Part shown: positions 36,685-44,664 of the stretch, one piece after another
Numbering within the stretch: position 1 is the stretch's first letter
Layout: every line of letters starts with the position of its first letter
Origin: JBHHYN01 sp046757565
GTDB lineage: Bacteria > Pseudomonadota > Gammaproteobacteria > Eutrophobiales > Eutrophobiaceae
NCBI GenBank assembly: GCA_046757565.1
Contig: JBHHYN010000001.1
Location: forward strand, 22,768-86,767
Direction: 5' to 3'
DNA length: 64,000 bases
Position numbers and translations under genes: made by a program
The notes under the pieces: generated by a model
Databases searched by the model: none
The model's input: the letters and a program-made list of their open reading frames with translations, nothing else
What the model was told of the DNA's origin: nothing

Positions 36685-37614
36685 TTATGTCACATCGCTT
36701 TCAGCTTTTTCCTCACGGGTCCAATAATCCCAGTATGGTAAAGGCTGATAACGTTCATACAGAAAATTGACGAAGGTGCTGACCTTGGCGGATAACAGCC
36801 GGCGTTGCAAATAAACGGCGTAAATAGGTAACGCCGGCGGTTCATATTGTTCCAACACCGGTTGCAGCCTGCCCGCCTTGATATCCAACCCCGTCATATA
36901 GGTCGGCAGCTGTATCAAGCCGCAACCCTGTATGGCGGCAATACGCAGGGCATCGCCGGTATTGGCTTTTATTGACCCGGTTACACGCACATTATAGGTA
37001 CCCTGTTCGCCGGTAAACGGCCACGCCCCCAACGGTGAACGGGGGGAAAAAACGAGACAATTATAGCGCTCGAGATCGGACGGGACCTCAGGCATACCGT
37101 TTTTTTTCAGATAGTCCGGTGAAGCGCAAACGACCAGTCGCGATTGTGATAATTTCCGGGCTACCTGGGAGGAATCTTTAAGCTCACCGATACGAATGGC
37201 AAGATCCAGCCCCTCACCGACAAAGTCGGGGGTGCGGGCCGTGAACAGCAAATCAATTCTGACATTTGGATATTCCTTCCGGTAATCGGCCATGGCCCGG
37301 GTAAGGTGAAAAGAACCAAATGACGTAGGCGCCATGATCCGCAGGGTACCGCTGGGCTCGGAACTAAGTTGTGCAACCGTCAACTCGGTCTCTTCCATCT
37401 CTTCCAGTATCACCTGGATCCGGTCCCGGTAGGCCATACCGGCCTCAGTCAGACTCAGGCGCCGCGTGGTCCGGTTCAGCAGTCTGACACCGAGTTGTCC
37501 CTCCAGACCGGTGACATGTTTGGATGCCATGGCCTTGGAAATACCAAGATGTTTGGCAGCGGCGGAGAAGCTCCCCAATCGGGTGACCTGTAAAAATACC
37601 TGAATGCTACTCAA
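36685..37614 (-). CDS. LysR-family transcriptional regulator
   Basis: An N-terminal winged helix-turn-helix (FLQVTRLGSFSAAAKHLGIS, KAMASKHVTGLEGQLGVRLL, NRTTRRLSLTEAG) is followed by a substrate-binding domain typical of the large AaeR/DsdC-like clade (GTLRIMAPTSFGSFHLTRAM, VRIDLLFTARTPDFVGEGLD, LAIRIGEL). Length of 309 is normal. It is divergent from a small exported SnoaL-like gene, with a 17-bp perfect palindrome 31-47 bases upstream of its ATG that is a good candidate operator. The effector is unknown. Confidence 0.92.
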   Translation of the reverse strand: MSSIQVFLQVTRLGSFSAAAKHLGISKAMASKHVTGLEGQLGVRLLNRTTRRLSLTEAGMAYRDRIQVILEEMEETELTVAQLSSEPSGTLRIMAPTSFGSFHLTRAMADYRKEYPNVRIDLLFTARTPDFVGEGLDLAIRIGELKDSSQVARKLSQSRLVVCASPDYLKKNGMPEVPSDLERYNCLVFSPRSPLGAWPFTGEQGTYNVRVTGSIKANTGDALRIAAIQGCGLIQLPTYMTGLDIKAGRLQPVLEQYEPPALPIYAVYLQRRLLSAKVSTFVNFLYERYQPLPYWDYWTREEKAESDVT

Positions 37615-37644
37615 TTTATCTATGGATCAGAACCTGCCTTTATT

Positions 37645-37661
37645 GTTTCATATTATGAAAC
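37645..37661. promoter_or_regulatory. Candidate LysR operator
   Basis: GTTTCATATTATGAAAC is a perfect 17-bp palindrome in the 184-bp divergent spacer between the LysR gene and the 37799 gene. Such a T-N11-A-containing palindrome is the usual LysR-box form. Confidence 0.5.
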
Positions 37662-37798
37662 TGTTAATCTAATAAAAGTTGTATTGTAAATCAATATATA
37701 ATCAATTACTCTCCCTGTCCACTGCAACAACGGCCTGTCAACAGCAGCTGGAGTTGCGGGGAAACCCTGTAATGAGATGTAAAGATAAGGAGCAATAC

Positions 37799-38233
37799 AT
37801 GAACAAATTTGCTGTGCTGTTGTTGTCAACAGTACTGACTCTCCCGGCCGGCGCTACAAGCGAACAGACCGGGAACGCCATCCAGGCCACTATCGAAGGT
37901 CTGGAGTCGGCCTTGAATGACAACGACATCAAGGGAATAAGGGAGAGCTATACAGACAATGCGACACTCATCCCCTCAGAATCTGAGACGCTGAATAACA
38001 GGGCTGAGATCGGTTCCTTTTGGAATGCCAAACTAAACATGGCCAAGAGCCGATACCATATCGATGTGATCGATTTTCGTGTCGATAACAATATCGCCTA
38101 CCTATCGGCGCTGTGGACAGCCACGTTCATCAAAGCGGGCATCCAGGCGCAGATCAGGGATGGCTACCTGAGTAGTGTGCTCGAACGTCAACAGGATGGT
38201 GATTGGAAGATCCATAGCCAGACCTGGGACTAA
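37799..38233 (+). CDS. Exported SnoaL/DUF4440-like protein (144 aa)
   Basis: The ATG at 37799 has AAGGAG 7 bases upstream and opens a signal peptide (FAVLLLSTVLTLPAGATS). The mature part has the cone-shaped SnoaL/NTF2-like pattern: IEGLESALNDNDIKGIRESY, TDNATLIPSESETLNNRAEI, then beta strands ending DGYLSSVLERQQDGDWKIHS. Such domains bind small ligands or act as isomerases and hydrolases; no function can be assigned. It is divergent from the LysR gene and is the natural candidate for its target. A longer frame back to 37679 has no support. Confidence 0.75.
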   Translation: MNKFAVLLLSTVLTLPAGATSEQTGNAIQATIEGLESALNDNDIKGIRESYTDNATLIPSESETLNNRAEIGSFWNAKLNMAKSRYHIDVIDFRVDNNIAYLSALWTATFIKAGIQAQIRDGYLSSVLERQQDGDWKIHSQTWD

Positions 38234-38337
38234 CCTGACAACCTCCCCCTCGCACAAGGAGGTGCACCCTTTTATAGGTGTTAGCTGCAATCTACGATTT
38301 ACTGATTCCGCCATGATCGCCTGTTACAATTCACGGC

Positions 38338-39339
38338 ATGCCTCAGCCGGATGATACTTTCCCGTTTCACAGGCTTGCGCCTGACGATATCCTGGATGCT
38401 GTAGAGAGCACTGGATTTCGTTGCGACGGCCATGTATCGGCGCTGAACAGCTACGAGAATCGCGTCTACCAGATCGGCCTGGAAGACGGTTCTTTTGTGG
38501 TGGCAAAATTCTATCGCCCCGGACGTTGGAGCGACGAGACGATTCTGGAAGAACATGCCTTTACGCTGGAACTGGCCGCCACTGAGATCCCGGTAATCGC
38601 GCCACTCAGGGACAGTCGGGGTGAGACCCTGTTACACGCCGGTCCCTACCGTTTTGCCGTCTACCCCCGATGCGGTGGCCGGGCGCCTGAACTGGATGAT
38701 CCAGAGCATTTAATGCAGATTGGACGCTGCCTCGCCCGTATTCATAACATCGGGGCCATACAACCGTTTCTACACCGCTCGGAAATCAGTCTTGAAATCT
38801 TCGCCATCAAGCCGCGCCGGTTGCTGCTGGATGGCGGCTTTATTCCGGACGATTTAATCGATGCCTATACCAGCCTGACCGACCTGGTCATTGATAGCAT
38901 CGACGCTTGCATGCAGCGGGCCGCTGATTACCAGCGCTTGCGTTTACATGGCGATTGCCACCTGGGTAATGTCCTCTGGTATGACGATGCGCCATTCATG
39001 GTCGATTTTGATGATGGCCGCATGGGACCGGCGATCCAGGATCTGTGGATGTTCCTGTCCGGAGACCGGAATTATATGACGGCCAGGCTGCATGATCTGC
39101 TGGAGGGCTATTGCGGTTTCCGGGATTTCGATCCCCGGGAGCTGCATCTGGTCGAACCCTTACGCACCCTGCGCATGATGCATTATGCCGCCTGGCTCGC
39201 CAGGCGCTGGAACGACCCCGCCTTCCCCAGGGCTTTTCCCTGGTTCAACAGCCAGCAATACTGGGAAGATCATATACTCACATTGAAAGAACAGATGGCG
39301 ATCATGCAGGAACCACCGCTGCACTGGCATCCTCTATAA
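38338..39339 (+). CDS. srkA: Stress response Ser/Thr kinase SrkA (YihE/RdoA)
   Basis: A phosphotransferase (APH/choline-kinase-like fold) of 333 residues, the normal size for SrkA. Seen: LNSYENRVYQIGLEDGSFVV with the Lys in VVAKFYRPGRW near residue 61, LEEHAFTLELAATEIPVIAP, the catalytic loop LRLHGDCHLGNVLW near 203, and the metal-binding MVDFDDGRMGPAIQDLWMFL near 222. In E. coli this kinase protects against envelope and oxidative stress, where it lies next to dsbA; here an ABC exporter gene follows instead, about 70 bp downstream. Confidence 0.93.
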   Translation: MPQPDDTFPFHRLAPDDILDAVESTGFRCDGHVSALNSYENRVYQIGLEDGSFVVAKFYRPGRWSDETILEEHAFTLELAATEIPVIAPLRDSRGETLLHAGPYRFAVYPRCGGRAPELDDPEHLMQIGRCLARIHNIGAIQPFLHRSEISLEIFAIKPRRLLLDGGFIPDDLIDAYTSLTDLVIDSIDACMQRAADYQRLRLHGDCHLGNVLWYDDAPFMVDFDDGRMGPAIQDLWMFLSGDRNYMTARLHDLLEGYCGFRDFDPRELHLVEPLRTLRMMHYAAWLARRWNDPAFPRAFPWFNSQQYWEDHILTLKEQMAIMQEPPLHWHPL

Positions 39340-39407
39340 TTTGGCTAATCGTTAAAAATAGGTTTCAAGAAATAGAGAGCGTGCGCAAAGAACATTCCGA
39401 TTGGCAA

Positions 39408-41255
39408 ATGAACAGTATCCTGGAACAAACCCGAGAGTCTGCTTACCCTGCGAAAATGGAGTCGGGGAAAAACAGACACTATGACTGGCCTTACTTCTTC
39501 GCAGTAGCAAAAGAGCATAAACGCGAAATCGTCCTGGCAAACATTATTGCACTCATAGCCACTGTGGCGGCCATACCCATTCCCCTGTTAATGCCATTAC
39601 TTGTCGATGAGGTGTTGCTTCATAAACCCGGGATGATCGTGGCTATCATCGATGGGATCACGCCCGGGGCATGGCACGGCCCGTTCCTCTATATCGCGGC
39701 CGTACTCATTGTTACGCTGTTTCTGAGAATGACATCACTCTTCCTGAACGTTTGGCAGACACGCCAATTCACTATTATTTCCAAAGATGTCATCTTCCGC
39801 ATACGGCAAGCGCTGTTATCACATCTGGGAAAAGTCTCCATATCAGAATATGAAGTACTCGGCAGCGGTACGGTAGCATCCTTTTTCGTCACGGATCTTG
39901 AAACCATCGATCAATTCGTCGGAACCACCATCAGCAAATTCCTGGTTGCCGTACTGAGCATCATAGGTATTACCGTTGTGCTGCTCTGGCTGAACTGGCA
40001 ACTGGCATTGTTTATCCTGTTTATGAATCCCATCGTCATCTACTTCACCATGGTGCTTGGCATGCATGTCAAGGAATTGAAGAAGAAAGAGAACAAGGCC
40101 TTTGAGGTTTTTCAACAGTCACTCAATGAAACCCTGGAATCCATTCAGCAGGTTCGTGCAAGCAACCGGGAACGCCATTATGTCTTGCAGATGATCGATC
40201 ATGCCCGAGAGGTAAAAGGGAGTGGCGTTGCCTATGCCTGGAAGAGCGACGCGGCCAACCGCTTGAGTTTTGTCATATTCCTGTTCGGTTTCGATATCTT
40301 CCGTGCCGTCTCCATGATGATGGTTGTTCTCTCCGGGTTATCCATCGGCCAGATGTTTGCCGTATTCGGCTATTTATGGTTCATGATGACCCCGGTACAG
40401 GAAGTGCTCAATATCCAGTATGCCTATCACAGTGCCAATGCTGCGCTTGCGCGTGTTAACCGACTCTGCGATCTGAACCGGGAACCGGCGTATCCGCACG
40501 AGATCGATCCATTTGCTAATAAAACCACCGTTGGCATCCGGATCGAAGCACTGCATTTCGCCTACGGCAAGGCCCAGGATGTACTGAACGGCATCAACCT
40601 GAATATCGACCCTGGTGAAAAGGTCGCACTGGTCGGCGCCAGTGGCGGCGGCAAATCAACACTGGTATCCGTGTTAATTGGTCTCTATCCCTCTCGGTCC
40701 GGGATGGTTTACTACGACCACGTGCCGGCCACCCGCATCGGTCTTGAAGTTATCCGTGAAAATGTCGCCACCGTGTTACAGCACCCTGCCCTGTTCAACG
40801 ATACCGTACGGAGTAATTTAACCATGGGCAAAAACCTGTCCGAAGAAAGACTCTGGCAGGCCCTGGAGATCGCACAGCTGAGACACACTATAGAGGAGAT
40901 GGAGGCAGGGCTTGACACCATCGTCGGCCGTCACGGTATACGGCTGTCCGGCGGCCAACGTCAACGGCTCGCCATAGCCCGCATGGTATTGACTGATCCA
41001 AAAGTGGTTATCCTCGATGAAGCCACCTCAGCCCTTGACGCCGAAACTGAATATCAGCTGCATACGGCATTGAGTGGTTTTCTCAAAGACCGTACAACGA
41101 TCATCGTTGCCCACCGTTTGAGCGCCATTAAACAGGCGAACCATGTTTATGTATTTGAGTCAGGAACGGTAAGCGAAGAGGGCAGCCACCGGGAACTGCT
41201 GTCCCGCAACGGCTTGTATGCAAATCTCTATGGCGTGAGACAATCATTGGGGTAG
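39408..41255 (+). CDS. ABC exporter, fused permease/ATPase (about 615 aa)
   Basis: Six membrane helices lie at about residues 45-330 (IVLANIIALIATVAAIPIPL, FLYIAAVLIVTLFLRM and others). The ATPase domain has Walker A ALVGASGGGKSTLVSVL, Q-loop TVLQHPALFND, signature LSGGQRQRLAIARMVL, Walker B VVILDEATSALD and H-switch IIVAHRLSAI. It resembles MsbA-like homodimeric exporters of lipids or drugs; the substrate is unknown. The start is uncertain: ATG 39408 is taken, GTG 39381 is possible; the longer frame overlapping srkA is rejected. It is followed at once by heptamer repeats and mobile DNA. Confidence 0.88.
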   Translation: MNSILEQTRESAYPAKMESGKNRHYDWPYFFAVAKEHKREIVLANIIALIATVAAIPIPLLMPLLVDEVLLHKPGMIVAIIDGITPGAWHGPFLYIAAVLIVTLFLRMTSLFLNVWQTRQFTIISKDVIFRIRQALLSHLGKVSISEYEVLGSGTVASFFVTDLETIDQFVGTTISKFLVAVLSIIGITVVLLWLNWQLALFILFMNPIVIYFTMVLGMHVKELKKKENKAFEVFQQSLNETLESIQQVRASNRERHYVLQMIDHAREVKGSGVAYAWKSDAANRLSFVIFLFGFDIFRAVSMMMVVLSGLSIGQMFAVFGYLWFMMTPVQEVLNIQYAYHSANAALARVNRLCDLNREPAYPHEIDPFANKTTVGIRIEALHFAYGKAQDVLNGINLNIDPGEKVALVGASGGGKSTLVSVLIGLYPSRSGMVYYDHVPATRIGLEVIRENVATVLQHPALFNDTVRSNLTMGKNLSEERLWQALEIAQLRHTIEEMEAGLDTIVGRHGIRLSGGQRQRLAIARMVLTDPKVVILDEATSALDAETEYQLHTALSGFLKDRTTIIVAHRLSAIKQANHVYVFESGTVSEEGSHRELLSRNGLYANLYGVRQSLG

Positions 41256-41257
41256 GG

Positions 41258-41303
41258 AAGGTTCAAGGTTCGGGGTTCGGGGTTCGGGGTTCAGGGTTCG
41301 GGG
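41258..41303. repeat. Heptamer tandem repeat
   Basis: Six units of the 7-mer (A/G)(A/G)GGTTC in a row (AAGGTTC twice, GGGGTTC three times, AGGGTTC once) plus a partial unit, beginning 3 bp after the ABC exporter stop. The reverse-complement form GAACCTT is repeated nine times at 63689-63751. Confidence 0.85.
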
Positions 41304-41317
41304 AGAAGGGAACAGAT

Positions 41318-41416
41318 TTATTTTTCATGCTCGATAATCACTCGCTCCCTATTATGTCCACGCAGCACGATATGATAGGAGGTATTCCTCAATGTAATCT
41401 TCGCCTGCATTGGCAT
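41318..41416 (-). pseudogene. RAYT transposase N-terminal fragment B
   Basis: The frame reads MPMQAKITLRNTSYHIVLRG and then HNRERVIIEHEK with TAA, 32 residues. It is the front of a RAYT transposase up to just before the catalytic HUH/tyrosine parts, ending in the terminal repeat exactly as in copy A. It cannot be an active transposase. Confidence 0.65.
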
Positions 41417-41451
41417 GACGCTTCTCCTTAATCGTTTTCTTCAAACATTTT

Positions 41452-41609
41452 GGGTCTTCAGCAGAATCTGTGGGTTGATATATAAACAGTAGCCCGTCAT
41501 TCCCGTGAAAACGGGAATGACGGTATTTATGACTTGAATCCGCCTCTCTATTTAATCAGTTTCTATTCAAAAGTCTTTCTTGTTAACCCACAAATTCTGC
41601 TGAAGAGCC
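41452..41609. mobile_element. 158-bp MITE, copy 1
   Basis: Ends GGGTCTTCAGCAGAATCTGT and (reverse complement of the right end) GGCTCTTCAGCAGAATTTGT form 25-bp terminal repeats with two mismatches. The flanking 8-bp target duplication AACATTTT is at 41444-41451 and 41610-41617. An internal hairpin CGTCATTCCCGT-gaaa-ACGGGAATGACG has 12-bp arms. There is no coding capacity. The GGCTCTTC-like ends and the 8-bp duplication fit an ISL3-family helper transposase (inference). It sits inside RAYT mini-element B. Confidence 0.85.
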
Positions 41610-41670
41610 AACATTTTAAGTCAAAAAATAAATCTGTCCCCTTTTGCTATGGCATGATCCCCACAGATTG

Positions 41671-42531
41671 TTAAAACATTGCCAGTGTTGTCTCATAGGC
41701 ACTTGTCACCAGCTTGTCAAGCGGCCAGGAGCGCATGGATTTATTCAGTACTTCTATGCCGTAGGGTCCTTCATAGCCTGCGTTTTGCACGGCTTTTATC
41801 AGCCCCTTGATATCGAATTCACCTTCTCCGCACAACAACCTGTGATTGACTGTCTGCTCACTCCAATCACCGCTAATCTGTGCCGGACCGTCATTGATTT
41901 CAACGCCCTTCAGATATTTCAACGGCAGCTTTTCGGTAGTGGTATTGGGTATCTTGAGTGAATGGAAATGCCATATATCTACCATTAATCCACCGTTCGC
42001 GGCGCCGGCGCCCTCGACCAGGACCAGTGCCTCATCCAGATCACCGGGCGTGCTCCACGGAATTAATTCAAACACAATATCCGTGCCGTGTTCGACACCT
42101 TCCGCACATAATTTCGAATACTCTTCGATTAATCTCTCCATGGGGCAGGGAGCGCCAATAAAATCGCCAATCTTTATATGGCGGGCTTCGAGTGTCTCGG
42201 CTGTACCCAGCAATAACTTCCTGATCCGGTCAGATTCCTTGCGTTGTTTCCCGTCGGAGAACCAGCCGGTAATGAATTCCAGTTCCACATGCTTGATCCC
42301 ATTGTCATCCAGTATGTGCTTCATCTCTGTAACCGTCCGGGACTCAAGGATATGCTCGATGTCAGCGTGCCAGAAACCCATACCCCTGAAACCCGCCTTG
42401 GCACAGGCCTCAACACGGTCCCTGAAATCAAACGGGCTGTATTCCGGGCCGGTATGGGGGATCGCCCCTCCGGCGATGGTCCAGTATGAGGCCAGTAACT
42501 CGACACCGGCCCCGTGATGATTATGTGGCAT
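41671..42531 (-). CDS. Sugar phosphate isomerase/epimerase family protein (286 aa)
   Basis: A TIM-barrel protein of the xylose-isomerase-like / AP-endonuclease-2 superfamily. The barrel strands carry the expected metal residues: LEFITGWFSDG, FELIPWSTPGD with Glu, MVDIWHFHSLKIP with Asp and His, GVEINDGP, GEGEFDIKGLIKAV, and GIEVLNKSM. Such enzymes isomerise or epimerise sugars, keto-acids or cyclitols, or act as dehydratases. It is the last gene of the LigM/E1 cluster, 66 bp after the SDR gene, so its substrate is probably an intermediate of that pathway. No individual reaction can be assigned. Confidence 0.8.
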   Translation of the reverse strand: MPHNHHGAGVELLASYWTIAGGAIPHTGPEYSPFDFRDRVEACAKAGFRGMGFWHADIEHILESRTVTEMKHILDDNGIKHVELEFITGWFSDGKQRKESDRIRKLLLGTAETLEARHIKIGDFIGAPCPMERLIEEYSKLCAEGVEHGTDIVFELIPWSTPGDLDEALVLVEGAGAANGGLMVDIWHFHSLKIPNTTTEKLPLKYLKGVEINDGPAQISGDWSEQTVNHRLLCGEGEFDIKGLIKAVQNAGYEGPYGIEVLNKSMRSWPLDKLVTSAYETTLAMF

Positions 42532-42597
42532 ATTATTTTCCTCTGGCTATTTATGTATCAAGCCTGAAGACTCCGGTCAATGATGTTCAGCAGGCGC

Positions 42598-43371
42598 TCA
42601 AAAGGCCACATGCATCATATAACCCCCATCAACATGCAGGTTTTGCCCAACGGTATTGCCTGACAACGGGCTTGCCAGAAATACCACCGCGGCAGCCACT
42701 TCCTCGGGTGTCCCCAGCCTGCCTATGACACACTGCCGCAGTGCATCGTCATAAACTTGTGGCGCATTCTGCTTGATATGATCCCAGGGACCCTTTTCGA
42801 AGTAGATCGGGCCCGGTGATACCATATTGACCCGAATGCCTTCCCCGGCGAACTCCTTGCTGATCTGGGATCCGTAGGCGATGAGTGCAGCCTTACATGA
42901 ACCGTAGGCCACTATACCCGGAGCTTTCAGCACCTTTGACATTAGGCCGGAGATGCTGGCGATCAATACGATCGCACCTGCATCTGATTTGCGTAAGTGG
43001 GGCAGTGCGGTTTCGCAGCCATGTACCGTGCCAAGGATGTCCGTGGCAATCTCCTTTTGCCATCCCTCCTCGCCGGCCGCGACAGGCCCGGCGGAGACAT
43101 TGGAAACAAATATGTCGAGACCGCCCAGTCGTTCCGCCGCAGAATCGATCCATGCCACATAGGATTCCTTTTCCGTGATATCCACAGAGTCGCCAATCGC
43201 ATGAACACCTTTCTGCTTCAATTCATTGACCGCCCCGTCCACACCAATCCGGTTGCGGGCACAGATGGCAACGTCAGCGCCTTCGTCCGCGAGTAGATGG
43301 GCGATACGTAATCCGATACCTCTTGATGCACCGGTAACAATAGCCCGTTTACCCTTGATTTTCAGATCCAT
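42598..43371 (-). CDS. Short-chain dehydrogenase/reductase (257 aa)
   Basis: Classical SDR features: cofactor motif VTGASRGIGLRIA at residue 12, NVSAG around 92, catalytic Ser in LIASISG near 140, YGSCK (Tyr-x3-Lys) near 157, and SPGPIYFEKGPW after it. No Rossmann Arg/Lys signature decides NAD versus NADP. It would oxidise an alcohol or reduce a ketone in the pathway of the LigM/E1 cluster. It lies 40 bp after the lipoyl-protein gene and 66 bp before the isomerase gene, all on the minus strand. Confidence 0.9.
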   Translation of the reverse strand: MDLKIKGKRAIVTGASRGIGLRIAHLLADEGADVAICARNRIGVDGAVNELKQKGVHAIGDSVDITEKESYVAWIDSAAERLGGLDIFVSNVSAGPVAAGEEGWQKEIATDILGTVHGCETALPHLRKSDAGAIVLIASISGLMSKVLKAPGIVAYGSCKAALIAYGSQISKEFAGEGIRVNMVSPGPIYFEKGPWDHIKQNAPQVYDDALRQCVIGRLGTPEEVAAAVVFLASPLSGNTVGQNLHVDGGYMMHVAF

Positions 43372-43411
43372 GTTACCCTCCGGCCTGTTTCCGCCTATGG
43401 CGTGGGAAGTT

Positions 43412-43654
43412 TCAGGAATTCATCTCTACAACACATAGCACCTCCCCGACCCGGGCATTCTCTTCCTCGGCGACCAGGATTTCGATTATTTTACCCTCCA
43501 CCGGCGCTGCAACCTGCTGGGTGACCTTTTCAGTTTCAATCTCGTAGAGGATATCGCCTTTGCTGAATTCATCACCAACCTGTTTGTTCCATTTAACAAT
43601 AGTGGCCTCCTGCATATTCATACCAATACGGGAAAGCTTAAGACTGATCTGCAT
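43412..43654 (-). CDS. Stand-alone lipoyl-domain protein (80 aa)
   Basis: The whole protein is one lipoyl/biotinyl domain: KLSRIGMNMQEATIVKWNKQ, VGDEFSKGDILYEIETEKVT with the modified Lys in the hairpin ETEKVT (residue 43), and APVEGKIIEILVAEEENARV. It looks like the first domain of a 2-oxoacid dehydrogenase E2, but no acyltransferase domain or E1-binding domain follows and no E3 gene is in the window. It lies 26 bp after the E1-beta gene. It may act as a swinging carrier that passes the acyl or reducing group to an E2 encoded elsewhere, or to an unusual partner, in a way that recalls GcvH. Confidence 0.85.
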   Translation of the reverse strand: MQISLKLSRIGMNMQEATIVKWNKQVGDEFSKGDILYEIETEKVTQQVAAPVEGKIIEILVAEEENARVGEVLCVVEMNS

Positions 43655-43680
43655 TATTTATCCTGATCACCAGCGTACTA

Positions 43681-44655
43681 CTACTGTCTCCCCAACAAAC
43701 CGGTCACAACTCCGGTTATTCTGCCTGCATCGGGTATGACTGCGCGTTCTGCGTTCGGTGCATAGGGCATGGAGACATCAGGAACCGTTATCCGTTTTAC
43801 CGGCGCCTGTAACGCACTGAAGCCACGATCTGCAATGACGGCGGCAATCTGGCTGGCGGCGCTGCAGCAGTCCCTTGCTTCGTCCACGATGACTGCATGC
43901 CCGGTTTTTGCCACCGAACGGAGGATCCCCTCTTCATCAAGAGGCACCAGCGTTCGGCAATCGACAACCTCTGCACTGATCCCTTTTGTTTCCAGTTCTT
44001 CCGCTGCCTTGAGTGTGGGTTTCAGCATTGTTCCCATTGTGACCAGGGTCACGTCCTTACCTTCACGCGGGACGGATACGACACCAAACGGAATGGTATA
44101 GTCGCCATCCGGCACTTCTCCGGATTCACCTCCCCGGCCTACGGCTTCAAGAAAAAACGTCGGGTTATCGTTGCGAATAGATTCTTTCAACAGCCCCTTT
44201 GCATCGGACGGAGTGGCAGGAACGATGACGTTGACGCCCCCAAGATTCATTAAAACCGGGTAGGGTGTGTCAGAATGCTGGGCCGCGTTCGAATTGCCGG
44301 CTCCATAGCCGGCAAGTACTGTGATCGGGAGCCTGATCTGACCGCCTGTCATAAGCCGCAGCTTCGCCATCTGGTTGGCGATGGCGTCGAAACCCGTATA
44401 AATGAAATTGGAAAACATCATATGCAGGATTATCCGGTATCCGGCACCGGCAGCACCGATGGCCATACCGGTTAGGGTGGCTTCGCAGATGGGAGTATTG
44501 CGGATGCGATCCGGACCGAACTTGTCGAGAATACCTTTTGTATCACCGAACATGCTGATTTCCACATCTTCGCCGTACAAAATCACCCTGGGGTCCCGCT
44601 CCATCTCTTCTATAATGGCTTCGTTGATCGCTTGTATATATCTTTTTTTAGCCAT
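43681..44655 (-). CDS. 2-oxoacid dehydrogenase E1 component, beta subunit (324 aa)
   Basis: The pyrimidine-binding and C-terminal domains of a thiamine-diphosphate E1: ILYGEDVEISMFGDTKGILD, RIRNTPICEATLTGMAIGAA with the Glu that contacts the cofactor, QHSDTPYPVLMNLGGVNVIV, and VVDCRTLVPLDEEGILRSV. It matches the acetoin / branched-chain-like E1-beta group in size. With the alpha subunit 9 bp upstream it forms an alpha2beta2 enzyme that decarboxylates a 2-oxoacid (or acetoin-like substrate) and hands the group to a lipoyl arm, probably the 80-residue protein encoded next. Confidence 0.92.
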   Translation of the reverse strand: MAKKRYIQAINEAIIEEMERDPRVILYGEDVEISMFGDTKGILDKFGPDRIRNTPICEATLTGMAIGAAGAGYRIILHMMFSNFIYTGFDAIANQMAKLRLMTGGQIRLPITVLAGYGAGNSNAAQHSDTPYPVLMNLGGVNVIVPATPSDAKGLLKESIRNDNPTFFLEAVGRGGESGEVPDGDYTIPFGVVSVPREGKDVTLVTMGTMLKPTLKAAEELETKGISAEVVDCRTLVPLDEEGILRSVAKTGHAVIVDEARDCCSAASQIAAVIADRGFSALQAPVKRITVPDVSMPYAPNAERAVIPDAGRITGVVTGLLGRQ

Positions 44656-44664
44656 ACCGGTGTC

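Larger units (their letters stand above)
41308..41642. mobile_element. RAYT-derived mini-element, copy B, split by a MITE
   Basis: Left end GGGAACAGATTTATTTTT and right end AAAAAATAAATCTGTCCCC (reverse complement GGGGACAGATTTATTTTTT) form good terminal inverted repeats. Without the 158-bp MITE and one 8-bp duplication the element is about 170 bp, like copy A at 1529-1694. The leader GTTTGAAGAAAAcGATTAAG is almost identical in the two copies, while the coding part is only about 70 percent alike. Confidence 0.7.
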
